Below, piece after piece: positions 8,137 through 18,289 of a DNA stretch of 64,000 nucleotides. The notes below the pieces were generated by a model. That model was not told the origin of the DNA, did no database searches, and saw only the letters and a program-made list of their open reading frames with translations. Source of the stretch: Paenibacillus silagei (GTDB taxonomy: Bacteria > Bacillota > Bacilli > Paenibacillales > Paenibacillaceae). The position numbers were made by a program, and so were the translations under genes. Positions within the stretch are counted from its first letter, which is position 1; each line of letters begins with the position of its first letter. The DNA is taken from positions 1 to 64,000 of the forward strand of contig NZ_JAGGLV010000020.1 in the NCBI RefSeq assembly GCF_017874735.1, read 5' to 3'.

Positions 8137-9185
8137 TGGGCATCTCCTCCTTGCGGTGCGGCTGAAGGTGCCGGATTCACAGCGGCAGGAGCAGAGGTGC
8201 TATCCTTGGTGCTGCGCATCAGCTCATTCAACGGCAGATAGTTCACAGTATCACTATTCGAGTTGGTAATGAAGATCTTGGCATTAGGCAGAATCGTCTC
8301 CAGGGTCTCCAGAACCAGCCGGCTCTCGGTGACACTCTGATTATTGGCATATTCGGCAAAAATCGCATTGAACCGCGCCACATCCCCCTGCGCATTCAGG
8401 ATACGCGACTTCTTCTCACCTTCGGCCCGCTCTAAGAGCGCCTGAGCTTCACCGCGCGCCTTAGGAATGATATCGTTCTCATACTTCTTGGCGTTATTGA
8501 TCTTCGTGTTCTTCTCTTCGCGGGCGTTCGTGACCTCGCGGAAAGCTTCCTCTACCTGGCCGCTCGGCGGCTCAATATCCTGGAATTTAATATCTATGAT
8601 CTGAATGCCGGTGTTGTATTTCTTGTGCAGGTCAACCAGCAGCACCCGGACTTTATCCTGAATGACTGTCTTCCCGTCGGTAATCGCAAAATCCAGCTTC
8701 TCGGAACCAATCACTGCACGGATCGAGGAACTGGCCGAATTCCGCAGAAATTGCTCCGGTTCATCAATGTTATACAGGTAATCACGGATATTGCTGATCT
8801 TCCACTGGACTACAGCATCGGCAGAGACAATATTCTCATCGCCAGTAATCATCATGGCTTCTTCATCCACGGGCACAGCTCCTCCAGCCTCCTGGCGGTA
8901 ACCGATATGAATCCGCTGAGTCAGCTCGGCAGGCACAGTAATGACATCCTGGATGGGATAAGGCCATTTGAAATGGAGTCCGGCCGAGCTCTCATTCGTA
9001 TACTTGCCGAAGGTCAGAATTGCTGCACGTTCCTGCTCCTGCACGGTATAGAATGAAGTGGCGCCGATATACAGCAATACAGCCGCAGCGGCTACCCCCA
9101 CCCCTATCCTTTTGTACATGCCCGGCTTCAACTTCGGCAGCTTGAACCCTGGGATATTATCGCCATTCTGGTTCATGAAATTCAA
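8133..9185 (-). CDS. hflK: HflK, SPFH/prohibitin-domain membrane protein
   Basis: A 350-residue partner of HflC with a short cytoplasmic N-terminus, one transmembrane helix at about 28-46 and an SPFH domain (AILTFGKYTNESSAGLHFKWPYP). A helical region follows, then a Pro/Ala-rich tail. I use the TTG at 9185, which has AAGGAG 9 bases upstream; an ATG three codons later is possible. The C-terminal four bases overlap hflC. Together they would form the FtsH-associated membrane cage. Confidence 0.9.
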   Translation of the reverse strand: MNFMNQNGDNIPGFKLPKLKPGMYKRIGVGVAAAAVLLYIGATSFYTVQEQERAAILTFGKYTNESSAGLHFKWPYPIQDVITVPAELTQRIHIGYRQEAGGAVPVDEEAMMITGDENIVSADAVVQWKISNIRDYLYNIDEPEQFLRNSASSSIRAVIGSEKLDFAITDGKTVIQDKVRVLLVDLHKKYNTGIQIIDIKFQDIEPPSGQVEEAFREVTNAREEKNTKINNAKKYENDIIPKARGEAQALLERAEGEKKSRILNAQGDVARFNAIFAEYANNQSVTESRLVLETLETILPNAKIFITNSNSDTVNYLPLNELMRSTKDSTSAPAAVNPAPSAAPQGGDAQ

Positions 9186-9482
9186 GATGCATCGCTCCTT
9201 TTGGCGTATTTTAGTCTTATTAAAGGTTTATATACGTGAATAAATCAAAAAAGTCGCAACTAATTCAGCTTTGTTCAAGCTTTCTGCATTTTGCTGCGAT
9301 TCTCGCGGATTCGGCTGGATAGTTATTAATTCATCCTGATAAGTGAGTCACGCTGGTGCGTCCTTTATGCGGCACCCGGGTAATCAGAGATGTGGTCGGT
9401 TTTTCGACTACATTCCACTCACACAAAAACCCCCGGAAAAGCGCAAACCTGCGCCCTCTCCGGGGGTTCTACTATAGTGCTC
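9186..9482. other. Intergenic region between hflK and the amino acid ABC operon
   Basis: No gene is supported. It carries the terminator of the amino acid ABC operon (9424-9470) and a small hairpin GTGGTCG/CGACTAC at about 9391-9411. The rest should contain the hflK promoter on the minus strand, which I could not place. Confidence 0.4.
9424..9470 (-). terminator. Terminator of the amino acid ABC operon
   Basis: On the minus strand AACCCCCGG and CCGGGGGTT form a stem around a GC-rich loop, followed by a run of five Ts. It lies 13 bases after the ATPase stop codon. Confidence 0.85.
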
Positions 9483-10232
9483 TTAAATACTCGATTTATT
9501 ACGGAAATAATTCTGCAGGAACTCCTTCGCCCGCTCGGACTTTGGATGATTGAACACCTCGTCCGGCGTCCCTTCCTCCACGATTTTCCCTTTGTCCAAG
9601 AAAAGCACCTTATTCGCCACTTCATAGACAAAGCTCATCTCATGCGAGACGAGAATCATCGTCTGACCGGTAGCGGCGGTCTTCTTGATCGTCTGCAGCA
9701 CCTCGCCCACCAGCTCAGGGTCAAGCGCTGAGGTCGGCTCGTCCAGGAGCAGCAGCTTCGGATTCATCGCGAGGGCGCGGGCAATGCCCACCCGCTGCTG
9801 CTGGCCGCCGGACAGATGCTTCGGATAGTAATGAGCACGCTCAGCAAGGCCTACCTGCTCCAGCTGCTTCTGTGCAATCTGCGCGGCTTCGCGGTCGTTC
9901 ATCTTTTTGACAATCTTCAAGCCTTCCTTGACATTATCCAGTGCCGTCCGGTGCTGGAACAGATTGAATTGCTGGAACACCATCGCCGTCTGCTTCCGTA
10001 GCTCCAGCCGCTGCTTGTTCGTGATCGTGCTGAAATCGACCTTGAAGCCTTCGAGATCCAGTATCCCCCGGTCCGCCTGCTCCAGGCAGTTAAGCGCACG
10101 CAGGAAGGTGGACTTGCCCGCACCGGACGAACCGATAATGGCCACAACATCTCCCTTGTTAATCTCAACGGAGAGATCGTCCAGAATCAGATTGCCGTGA
10201 AAAGACTTGGATAAATGGCTTACCTTAATCAT
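9483..10232 (-). CDS. Polar amino acid ABC transporter, ATP-binding protein
   Basis: A 249-residue ABC ATPase of the GlnQ/TcyC type energising amino acid uptake. Walker A is GSSGAGKST, the signature is [15 protein letters not shown], Walker B is [12 protein letters not shown], and the switch His is in ILVSHEMSF. The start chosen is the ATG at 10232, giving a TGATG overlap with the permease stop and a good AAGGAGAG upstream; the longer form adds seven residues out of family. It is the last gene of an SBP / CapA-like / permease / ATPase operon. Specificity is not readable, though cystine or glutamine-type transporters look like this. Confidence 0.9.
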   Translation of the reverse strand: MIKVSHLSKSFHGNLILDDLSVEINKGDVVAIIGSSGAGKSTFLRALNCLEQADRGILDLEGFKVDFSTITNKQRLELRKQTAMVFQQFNLFQHRTALDNVKEGLKIVKKMNDREAAQIAQKQLEQVGLAERAHYYPKHLSGGQQQRVGIARALAMNPKLLLLDEPTSALDPELVGEVLQTIKKTAATGQTMILVSHEMSFVYEVANKVLFLDKGKIVEEGTPDEVFNHPKSERAKEFLQNYFRNKSSI

Positions 10233-10987
10233 CAGATCTCTCTCCTTCCCCAAGAGAACCAGCCGCGGTTCATGGCCCCGGCAGCGGAGTCCGGAATGGA
10301 GAATCTTTTCTCCAGGAATCTCAGAATCTGCTCAATCAGAATCGTCATGACCCAATAGATGATCGCCAATGCGAGATACACCTCGAAGAACCGGAAGTTG
10401 CTGCCGGAGATGATTTTCCCCTTGGCGGTCATTTCGATTACACCCGCTACGAAGGCCAGGGAGGTTCCCTTGAGCAATCCGATCAATGCATTGCCCAGCG
10501 GCGGAATCGCCACCACCAGCGCCTGCGGAACGATGACTCTTCTCAGCACCTGAAGATACGTCATCCCCAGGGATTCAGCAGCCTCGATCTGGCCCTTATT
10601 CACCGACTGCAGCGCAGCGCGGATCGTCTCCGAGTTGTACGCCGCTTCATTGAACGCGAAGGTGACCAGCACGAAGATCATCGCCGGAATGGCATTGATA
10701 TTATAATCCGTCCCATACTGCTGATTAATGAATTTGAGTAACAACGGAATTCCGTTATAAGTCAAGTATAGCTGCACAATGATCGGCGTTCCACGGATGA
10801 ACGAGATGAAGAGTGTAACTAGCTGGCTTAGCACGGGAATTCTGCGCATACGGATAATGGCGAACAACAGCGCAAACACAAGGCCGACGATCATCGAGAT
10901 GACCGTAATCTGCAGACTCACAGGAAGGACCTCTAACAGACGAGGTATCGCTGCGAACACCGCGTGAATATCAAAAATCTCTCCCAT
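10232..10987 (-). CDS. Polar amino acid ABC transporter, permease
   Basis: A 251-residue permease of the HisMQ/GlnP family with five or so membrane spans. The cytoplasmic EAA-like loop is seen in IEAAESLGMTYLQVLRRVIVPQAL, which docks on the ATPase. Its stop overlaps the ATPase start by one base. It lies 42 bases after the CapA-like gene and has the same orientation as the solute-binding protein gene upstream. Confidence 0.9.
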   Translation of the reverse strand: MGEIFDIHAVFAAIPRLLEVLPVSLQITVISMIVGLVFALLFAIIRMRRIPVLSQLVTLFISFIRGTPIIVQLYLTYNGIPLLLKFINQQYGTDYNINAIPAMIFVLVTFAFNEAAYNSETIRAALQSVNKGQIEAAESLGMTYLQVLRRVIVPQALVVAIPPLGNALIGLLKGTSLAFVAGVIEMTAKGKIISGSNFRFFEVYLALAIIYWVMTILIEQILRFLEKRFSIPDSAAGAMNRGWFSWGRREI

Positions 10988-11029
10988 GCCGTCTTACTTC
11001 CTTCCACGTTCAATTTACAGGGCGACGCT

Positions 11030-12361
11030 CTAACACGGTCTGACCGTCAACCGTCTGCCCTCATAGATAATTTCAGTATGATACCGTTCGTTGCTTACCT
11101 TGTTAAGCCGCTCCACCAGGGAAGCCGCCGCTTCGTCCGAAGCCAGTACCGGAAGCCCGCGTTTCGTCACTGTCTCATGGGTAAGTCTGAGATCAATCGG
11201 AATCAGCTCATAGCTGAACCGCTGCTCCTCCACACTCAGATCGAACATGACCAGGAAGTTCTCCGAGAACTTGCGGTCGCTGTAGAAGCCCTGCCAATTC
11301 CCTTCGCTGTCCTTGGTTCTATTCTTGTGCAGGGTAGATGGAGCTTCGTTCTCGGCATACCCGTAGGCGGTGAACATCTCCGGGGATACAATCGACTCTC
11401 CCGCTTCGAACTCCATGAACAGACTGCCTATGTTATAAAAAATAGGTTGGCCCTTGTACAGCTCCACCCCTCTGGTGAAGTGGGCACCATGTCCGAAGAC
11501 ACAGCTCGCCCCGGCATCCACCGCACCCCGCGCGAAGGTCTCAATGAACTCCGCCGGATAATCGGAGTACCAGTTCTCGTTCTCCCCTTCATGCGTATGC
11601 AGGCTGACAAACACATAATCACTGCGCTCCACCGCATCCCGGATGCTGCGGTAGATTTCCTGCTGATCCTGCTCATGCGCTGCCGTCTTGACGCGGGACT
11701 GCTCCCCCTTTTCGAAGGTTAAATAGCCTTCAAAAAAAGAGCCGAATTCATAGTAATTCTCCGATTTGCTCTTGAAGGTCTCAATCCGCTTGCCTTCCTC
11801 CATACTGGAGGCGATGCCGATGCGCTCACTGATCTCCTTCAAGGTGCTGAAATCCTGATCGTTCACAACATACGTACGCGACCAGCGCAGCGGGTTAACC
11901 CCCGGGCGGGCCGGAACGCCGTTCCCCGGATTCGAGGCAGCGAACACTTCGCTTCTCGTCACATCAATGGTGATGACCGCAATCCGTCCGTCTGGCGTAT
12001 CCACGAACACCGGCTTACGCGCATCGTGCAGGCTCATGCCCACGCCAAGCGGAGTTAGACCGCGAGCTTCCGCCTCTTCGATCGTATCCACAAGCCCCTG
12101 GGTCCCATAGTCCCCCGTATGATTATTCGCAAAGCTCACATAACGGATATTAAGCTTCCCGAATTCGTCCAGCGCCTTAGGACGCACACTGGTCTGGTAG
12201 CCGCGTCCTGCCGCCGGAGCGGTATTGAGGCGCGGGGTCACGAACTCTGCATTGGTAAAAGCTTCATCGGCCCCTTGCAGCAAAGCCAGCAGCTCAGGGT
12301 CCATCGTCTTATATAAATTACTGCTGGAGAATAATGCATCTCCCGAGACTAGAAATTTCAT
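11030..12361 (-). CDS. CapA-family metallophosphatase-like protein (PGA_cap domain)
   Basis: A 443-residue protein without a signal peptide. PGA_cap landmarks are the N-terminal GD, FTNAEF, ANNHTGDYG, HTHEGEN and the closing GHGAHFTRGVELYKGQPIFYNIGS (quoted in part: GHGAHF, FYNIGSLFMEF). These match the calcineurin-like metal-binding fold of CapA/PgsA proteins. CapA homologues act in poly-gamma-glutamate capsule synthesis, but no capsule genes are here. It sits inside an amino acid ABC operon, between the solute-binding protein (19 bases upstream) and the permease. Its role may therefore be tied to the imported compound, for instance hydrolysis of a phosphorylated or peptidic substrate; that is inference. 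Confidence 0.78.
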   Translation of the reverse strand: MKFLVSGDALFSSSNLYKTMDPELLALLQGADEAFTNAEFVTPRLNTAPAAGRGYQTSVRPKALDEFGKLNIRYVSFANNHTGDYGTQGLVDTIEEAEARGLTPLGVGMSLHDARKPVFVDTPDGRIAVITIDVTRSEVFAASNPGNGVPARPGVNPLRWSRTYVVNDQDFSTLKEISERIGIASSMEEGKRIETFKSKSENYYEFGSFFEGYLTFEKGEQSRVKTAAHEQDQQEIYRSIRDAVERSDYVFVSLHTHEGENENWYSDYPAEFIETFARGAVDAGASCVFGHGAHFTRGVELYKGQPIFYNIGSLFMEFEAGESIVSPEMFTAYGYAENEAPSTLHKNRTKDSEGNWQGFYSDRKFSENFLVMFDLSVEEQRFSYELIPIDLRLTHETVTKRGLPVLASDEAAASLVERLNKVSNERYHTEIIYEGRRLTVRPC

Positions 12362-12379
12362 GCGATCACCTTCCTCCGG

Positions 12380-13228
12380 TTACTCCATCAGCTCTTTTTT
12401 AGGCAAATAGTCGCCGCCAAGCTGCTCTTGGCTAATCTTCAGCAGGGTGCCGTCAGCATAAATTTCCTTGATTCTCTTGTTGACGGTATCTAGCAAGGAG
12501 CTGTCCGCAGACTTGGAGAGCAGGATATAAGATCCTGGATCACTATTCTCTGTAGAGAACGCAACGACCTTCAGGTTGGTGAAGCCATGCTCCTTGATGG
12601 CCTTCTCGGCAGATACACGGGAAATGATACGCACATCGTACTTGCCGGCTTCAATACCTTCGAACTGCTTCACGAAATTCTCGTCGGTGTACATAATCTC
12701 AGCTTTGGCATCCGGGTTCGCTTCATTGTAATTCTCCAGCAGGGTGGCACCGGAGTTGCCTACTTCGGTTACGGCTTTATAGCCCTTCAGGTCTTCTACC
12801 GCCTTAAGGGTGTTGTCATCCTTACGGACCACGAACACATTGGCATTCTCGATAATCGGCAGTGAGAAATTGTATTTGCTGCGTCTCTCGGGGTTGGAGC
12901 TGAAATTGTTCGCCCCCAGCTGGAAACGTCCATTGTCCAGACCGGTCAGAATCCCTTCGAATTCAATCGCCTGAACCTCTAGCTTATATTCCGGAAGGTC
13001 TTTGAAGATCGCCTTCATTACTTCCACATCGTAACCTGTCAACTGCCCGTCCTTCTCGTAGCTAAAAGGGTTACTGACCCCGCTCGTAGCAGCAATAATA
13101 GTCTTCGTACCTGCTCCAGCACCGTTTGTCTCAGCTGAGCCTGCGTTATTCTTATTTCCATTACCGCAACCTGCAATGACCAACCCGAGCAACATAATCA
13201 GAACGCCTGGCACAAATTTCTTCTTCAT
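12380..13228 (-). CDS. Amino acid ABC transporter solute-binding lipoprotein
   Basis: A 282-residue periplasm-equivalent binding protein, SBP_bac_3 family. The signal peptide ends in the lipobox VIAGC, giving a lipid anchor. The mature part has the usual TSGVSNPFSYEKDGQLTGYDVE entry and an ENYNEANPDAKAEI hinge. It is the first gene of the operon with CapA-like, permease and ATPase genes. An inverted repeat lies upstream at 13271-13293. The ligand is probably a polar amino acid. Confidence 0.9.
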   Translation of the reverse strand: MKKKFVPGVLIMLLGLVIAGCGNGNKNNAGSAETNGAGAGTKTIIAATSGVSNPFSYEKDGQLTGYDVEVMKAIFKDLPEYKLEVQAIEFEGILTGLDNGRFQLGANNFSSNPERRSKYNFSLPIIENANVFVVRKDDNTLKAVEDLKGYKAVTEVGNSGATLLENYNEANPDAKAEIMYTDENFVKQFEGIEAGKYDVRIISRVSAEKAIKEHGFTNLKVVAFSTENSDPGSYILLSKSADSSLLDTVNKRIKEIYADGTLLKISQEQLGGDYLPKKELME

Positions 13229-13270
13229 TATAACTTCCCCCTCATCTAGTAAAAGCTCTCTCTCGTTGTC

Positions 13271-13293
13271 CTATGATGTCCAACTTATCATAG
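13271..13293. promoter_or_regulatory. Inverted repeat upstream of the amino acid ABC operon
   Basis: CTATGAT (13271-13277) and ATCATAG (13287-13293) form a perfect 7-bp dyad with a 9-base spacer, about 45 bases before the solute-binding protein start. The form suits a dimeric repressor or LysR-type site. No regulator can be assigned. Confidence 0.4.
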
Positions 13294-13461
13294 TCATTTA
13301 GTCTGGAATTATTATGTCATGGGGTATACAGTGTGTCAAGGTAAACGGGCAAAGCACTTGACGAATGCTGGCGAAAAAAGTCGATTAAAAGCTGAAGTGT
13401 GCTTGGTTGAGCTACCTAATATATGTATCCCCCCAGCTGCTGAGGAGTATTCCCCTGACTG

Positions 13462-13917
13462 CTAAGAAGACCGCACCACTCTCTTCCGGCGCGCCGGAAC
13501 CTTGACGCCCTCCTTCTGAAGCTTGCTCCAGTTGCCGGGATTGGTCAGGTCCGGGATGCGCTGCTCCAGAATAGCCTGATATTGAAGGGCCTTCTCTTCC
13601 AGATGGGCAACGCGCTGCTTGGCTTCTTCCAGCTGAAGGAGTGCAGCTTCCCTGTATTCCATCATCATGGCAAAACGCTGCGCAATGGTCGAATCCCCTT
13701 CGAGACAGAGATCGACATAGGTTTTGATGCTTTCAATGGGGAGGCCGGTCTGCTTGAGGCACCTAATCCCGTACAGCCAGTTGATCGATTCGTCGTCGAA
13801 CAGCCGGATGTTGTTTTTGTTCCGCTGAATACTTGGCACTAGACCTTTATCCGTATAAAAGCGTACAGCATGCTCAGTAAGTCCAGTTATAGCAGCAGCT
13901 TCTTTGACAGTATACAT
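13462..13917 (-). CDS. MerR-family transcriptional regulator
   Basis: A 151-residue MerR-type regulator. Residues 1-70 form the winged helix (YTVKEAAAITGLTEHAVRFYTDKGL then the wing). Residues 80-125 form the dimerising coiled coil, and a short basic tail follows (ARRKRVVRSS). There is no conserved Cys pair, so metal sensing is unlikely; aldehyde/stress-type MerR proteins of the AdhR/YraB group look similar. It is divergent from an aldo/keto reductase whose promoter has a 19-bp spacer with a palindrome, the hallmark MerR target. Confidence 0.88.
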   Translation of the reverse strand: MYTVKEAAAITGLTEHAVRFYTDKGLVPSIQRNKNNIRLFDDESINWLYGIRCLKQTGLPIESIKTYVDLCLEGDSTIAQRFAMMMEYREAALLQLEEAKQRVAHLEEKALQYQAILEQRIPDLTNPGNWSKLQKEGVKVPARRKRVVRSS

Positions 13918-13951
13918 GATATTCCTCCCTGAAAAAAATAATAAGCCCTGC

Positions 13952-13982
13952 TTGACTTCGTGTTACACGAAGGCGATAGGCT
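13952..13982 (+). promoter_or_regulatory. MerR-type promoter/operator for the aldo/keto reductase gene
   Basis: The -35 TTGACT (13952-13957) and -10 TAGGCT (13977-13982) are separated by 19 bases, the overlong spacer that MerR activators correct. The perfect palindrome CTTCGTGTTACACGAAG (13956-13972) fills the spacer. The promoter points towards the aldo/keto reductase, leaving a leader of about 115 bases, and lies next to the divergent MerR gene. Confidence 0.8.
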
Positions 13983-14090
13983 TATTGTATAGCAAATCGG
14001 GAGCCAGCGGAATCCCCGCTGAGGTGCTGCTGTCCGGGTTTACTTTCCCGGAACATCTAGCCGTTTGCCATTACACTAAATATACCTTAG

Positions 14091-14954
<864 letters not shown>

Positions 14955-15032
14955 GCCGGAGGCGAACTTGCAACTGAAGCTATCTTCAGCTCCCTGTAAG
15001 AAGCTCCGACCTACCGCATACCGCAGCAGCAG

Positions 15033-15064
15033 AAGGCCCATGCATCATTGCATAGGCCTTTTTT
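15033..15064. terminator. Terminator between the aldo/keto reductase and PL8 genes
   Basis: AAGGCC/GGCCTT with an inner ATGCA/TGCAT stem, followed by a T run on the plus strand. It separates the convergent reductase and polysaccharide lyase genes and may serve both. Confidence 0.85.
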
Positions 15065-15067
15065 CTG

Positions 15068-17881
15068 TTAAGGATTCCGCACCCACCTCACCGCATCGGC
15101 AGCGACATATCCGGTCGTTCCATTATTACGGATGGTCACACTCCCGGAGGTGCCTGCCGTGAAGGAATAGGTGCCAATCAGATTCCAGGCTCCGCCATTC
15201 GTGGTCTGATCTATATTCAGCGTTGCCGCCCCTCCGGAATGAATGACTTCAACGGGAATTGCCGTGGCGCGGTTAACATGCTGCGGCCACATCATATAGA
15301 CGCTGTAGGTGGCGGTGGCGGGCAGGTCTGGCGTAAAGGTAACGCTCTTGCTGCCTTTGCCGCTGTTGTCATCATGAAGATAGTTAATCCCGTACCGGTC
15401 CGTCTGGACCGCAGCAGTCTTCCAGCTTCCCGTCTTCAGCACCCCGGTGGTGTCGTTATTATCCACAATAACCTCTTCTCCAGGGAGAGTAGGAGGTGTA
15501 CCGCTGCCCAGGTCGAAGGAGGCCTTGAAGGTCTTGCCTTTGGCTGAGCTGACATTTACCGATAACCGGATCGTCGGACTTAATTGAGTGACTGTAATCC
15601 CCGAGTCGGCTGTATACCCGCTTGCTGAACGGTCCAGCTCCACTTTAATCACGCCGGTGCCCGCTTGCGTCGGATCACTGACAGACAGCTCCAATGTATC
15701 TCCAGCTTCCCGGGTCATCACCGCCGCTTTCTTGTTGACGGTGATCAGATCTGCGGAGCTTGTCACATCCTCCCAAAAGTTCGCCCCGACGATACCGAGC
15801 TGCGTTTCTTTTACCGCTTGTACACCGGATGAATTCGCAAGCACTTCAATGTCGGGTGCAGCAGCATAAGCGGCCACTTGAGCGGCAGTCTTGCCCGGCA
15901 GCAGGACATATTGATAGTCGCCCCCGCTCGTATCGACACCATGATCCAGCCACATGGTCATATAATTGCGGGTTACCGGCGTAGAAGGTGTGACCGGACG
16001 GGGATTGATCTGCTTCCAGTTACCTGTTCTGGCTTCTCTCTTCATGGCAAGTGAGACGGTCTGCGGAAAATAATATCCGGTATCCGCACCGGCGGTGCTG
16101 CCGGACAGATGAGCCCATTCTACCTGGTCCATGGTATCTGACCAAGCCAGCGTGGATGGCTTCACTTCACCATTTACAGTAAGCGTATTGCTGCCCGCCG
16201 TGTTCAGCTTCCGGTTCTCCACAATGGTCTCGACGGCAATATGATCCGTGCTGGTAATTCCTGCGCCGAGAGCTACAACTTCGTCATCGAACATGAACCA
16301 TGATTTCCTGGCGCCAAGCGTATGATCTCCATACTGCAGGTCCATGCCTGAGCTTCCGTACAGATTCTGGAGGTCAGTGCCGCCGGTCCAGTTCTTAGCA
16401 CTGGTGTGGCTGCTTGAAGGGGTCTGGGACAGCACCGTTGTTCCCGGCAGCCTGAAATTATCTACGGTCGGCCAGTAGTCATCGCTGTATTGACCAAGAT
16501 CACTGTTGTATAAGCTGGTCATTCCAGCGGAGGTATACCAGGCTTTGGCGTTCTCGCTGTTAATCGCTTCATAGCTGGCGATCCGGCTGGAATACATCGC
16601 CAGTCCGAAGCTGTAGCCCGGCCTGTGCTGGACCGCCCGGTCCATCGCCGCGAACTGCTTGTAGCCGGTAAGCTCTGCCGCAGGTTCGATGGCCGGGTCG
16701 CTGCTAATGCTTTTGGCCAGAGCAATGGCTGGAACGGGTGCATCTTCGTTGAAGGACTTGAAGGTATCCGACAGGATCCAGCCCTTCAGCATCCGCTTGA
16801 AATCATCTGCTTGCGCAGGCGGCGCAATCCGGGATAAGCTCAAAATCCCCTGCATCACCCGATGACCCGCATCGTGATCCTGGCTATAATGCCTGGAGAT
16901 CTCTCTGCCTCGTACCATGTCCATGATAGCGCCCTTGTACATCACCGGCTGATAAGCGTTGTACACCCATTCCCATACATTAGACTGCTTGGAGTCGGTC
17001 ACCTGCCAGGAGGAGCCATGAAGCATCCCCATCAGATCACTGACGGCCAGCAGCAGGTCAATACCGTAACCTCCGGTGTAGGGGATATTGTTATGCTGAA
17101 TAAATGAGCCATCCCGGTAGAAGCCGTCTCCGCTGAGCGTATAGTTGAAAACGGAGGACAGCCCGTCGCGGGCGGCGGCGAGCTTGGTCCCGTCTTTGAC
17201 CAGCATGCCCCGCTCACCGACTACCATCGCCTTCCAGGTGCGGTTAGCTCCTGTCAGGGTAACGGCGGGCGAGAAGCGTTCCACGGCTGTCATATAATTC
17301 GTGACTTGTGCCGGGCTAAGAGAGTCGTACATCAGCACCGTTATGTCGTTAAGCTGCAAAGGAATACCGATTTGCCAATCCCACCAGTTGCTTGTTCCGC
17401 TGGCTACCGGCGTTACCCCCTCATGGTATCTGGTGGCGTACATATAATCGAGGGCAGCCACGATATCGCTCCCGAGCAGGCTGTCTCCATAGAGAGAGGT
17501 ACCGGAAGTAGCGTAGGCAAGCGCCATTGTCTTCAGCCGTTCATAGGTCACCCGGATATGAATCGAGTTCCCGATGCCCGGGTTATCGCTCCACAGATAG
17601 GTCCGGCCAGCTGCGGTGTTCATCGTCTGCCAGTAGCCGCTGGCTTCATTCCCCAGCTTGGTAAGGGCTGCGGCAAGATCAGCATCCGCCGTATTCAGAG
17701 AGGCCCCTCCGGTCAGCATCACCTTCCGATTCTCCCGCATCCCGTCGAATTCATCCGCAGCACGGGCACGTTTCGCTACTCCTCCCAAGCCGCTGACCAG
17801 CAGCAGTAGCACTAACACCATCAAACCGCTTTTCATGAGTAACCCTCTCGTTAACGTTCCTCTCATTAGCAACCTTCTCAT
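15068..17881 (-). CDS. Secreted polysaccharide lyase family 8, probable xanthan lyase
   Basis: A 937-residue exported lyase. A signal peptide covers about 1-42 (hydrophobic MVLVLLLLVSGLGG, cleavage after ARA). The alpha/alpha-barrel carries the PL8 catalytic set: N213 (TGANRTW), H263 and Y272 (QHNNIPYTGGY) and R330 (EISRHY). The beta-sandwich part includes the signature NSDLGQYSDDYWPTVD. The last 130 residues are a golvesin C-terminal-like domain, as in the precursor of Bacillus GL1 xanthan lyase, which has almost the same length. Y332 and R628 fall where, from memory, that enzyme binds the pyruvate of terminal mannose. Two starts are possible; ATG 17881 has AAGGGGG 7 bases upstream, and ATG 17836 also has a site. 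The substrate call rests on the neighbouring GH9, GH88 and GH92. Confidence 0.85.
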   Translation of the reverse strand: MRRLLMRGTLTRGLLMKSGLMVLVLLLLVSGLGGVAKRARAADEFDGMRENRKVMLTGGASLNTADADLAAALTKLGNEASGYWQTMNTAAGRTYLWSDNPGIGNSIHIRVTYERLKTMALAYATSGTSLYGDSLLGSDIVAALDYMYATRYHEGVTPVASGTSNWWDWQIGIPLQLNDITVLMYDSLSPAQVTNYMTAVERFSPAVTLTGANRTWKAMVVGERGMLVKDGTKLAAARDGLSSVFNYTLSGDGFYRDGSFIQHNNIPYTGGYGIDLLLAVSDLMGMLHGSSWQVTDSKQSNVWEWVYNAYQPVMYKGAIMDMVRGREISRHYSQDHDAGHRVMQGILSLSRIAPPAQADDFKRMLKGWILSDTFKSFNEDAPVPAIALAKSISSDPAIEPAAELTGYKQFAAMDRAVQHRPGYSFGLAMYSSRIASYEAINSENAKAWYTSAGMTSLYNSDLGQYSDDYWPTVDNFRLPGTTVLSQTPSSSHTSAKNWTGGTDLQNLYGSSGMDLQYGDHTLGARKSWFMFDDEVVALGAGITSTDHIAVETIVENRKLNTAGSNTLTVNGEVKPSTLAWSDTMDQVEWAHLSGSTAGADTGYYFPQTVSLAMKREARTGNWKQINPRPVTPSTPVTRNYMTMWLDHGVDTSGGDYQYVLLPGKTAAQVAAYAAAPDIEVLANSSGVQAVKETQLGIVGANFWEDVTSSADLITVNKKAAVMTREAGDTLELSVSDPTQAGTGVIKVELDRSASGYTADSGITVTQLSPTIRLSVNVSSAKGKTFKASFDLGSGTPPTLPGEEVIVDNNDTTGVLKTGSWKTAAVQTDRYGINYLHDDNSGKGSKSVTFTPDLPATATYSVYMMWPQHVNRATAIPVEVIHSGGAATLNIDQTTNGGAWNLIGTYSFTAGTSGSVTIRNNGTTGYVAADAVRWVRNP

Positions 17882-18063
17882 CCATAATCCCCCTTGTCGC
17901 CGTATTCAACATTTTCACAAAACAGATAGTCTGGCTTTCCATCACACACAAGCTTGCTGTTGCTGCGCTCATGTTGCGGCTTCCCTTCATACAAGCTTGC
18001 TTCTCTGCACCAATGTTCCAGCATTCCCCACTCATAAATTCGTTCCTTGTGAAGCGCTTTCAT
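17878..18063 (-). CDS. Possible small ORF upstream of the PL8 gene
   Basis: A 61-codon open frame whose TGA overlaps the PL8 start codon (ATGA), which would couple their translation. The product is polar and Cys-containing (MLEHWCREASLYEG in the middle) with no signal peptide and no family I recognise. It has no ribosome binding site; its ATG lies only a few bases after a possible TATACT -10, so it would have to be leaderless. It may be chance. Confidence 0.2.
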   Translation of the reverse strand: MKALHKERIYEWGMLEHWCREASLYEGKPQHERSNSKLVCDGKPDYLFCENVEYGDKGDYG

Positions 18064-18066
18064 TTA
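18053..18066 (-). promoter_or_regulatory. cre-like site before the secreted PL8 gene
   Basis: TGAAAGCGCTTCAC on the minus strand matches the first eleven positions of the CcpA consensus, then slips by one base. It lies just downstream of a TATACT hexamer, a position suited to repression. Compare the perfect site before GH9 at 32416. Confidence 0.45.
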
Positions 18067-18264
18067 ATAGTATAGATAGAGCCCGGTAGTGAAAGAAACT
18101 ACATGCATTCGAGAAAAGGTATGATATTTCGAGCATTCCGGCAAAGATGCTCCACAATACACGCCCGCCGCCCACTTTTGACGGATTGAGGTATACTTTT
18201 GCTCCTCACTCACGCCTGCCGCACACTTTAGGTCTACTCAAAGGGATTATCCCTCTGAATCTCC

Positions 18265-18289
18265 GAAAAAAGCCGCAAAACCTTGCGGC
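18265..18289 (-). terminator. Terminator of the LRR gene
   Basis: On the minus strand GCCGCAA/TTGCGGC with a 4-base loop is followed by six Ts. It lies about 110 bases after the LRR gene stop codon. Confidence 0.75.

Noticed and set aside
10964-11722. 252-residue plus-strand ORF opposite the CapA-like gene
   Set aside because: It is a shadow frame; the minus-strand frame has clear PGA_cap motifs and proper ribosome binding.
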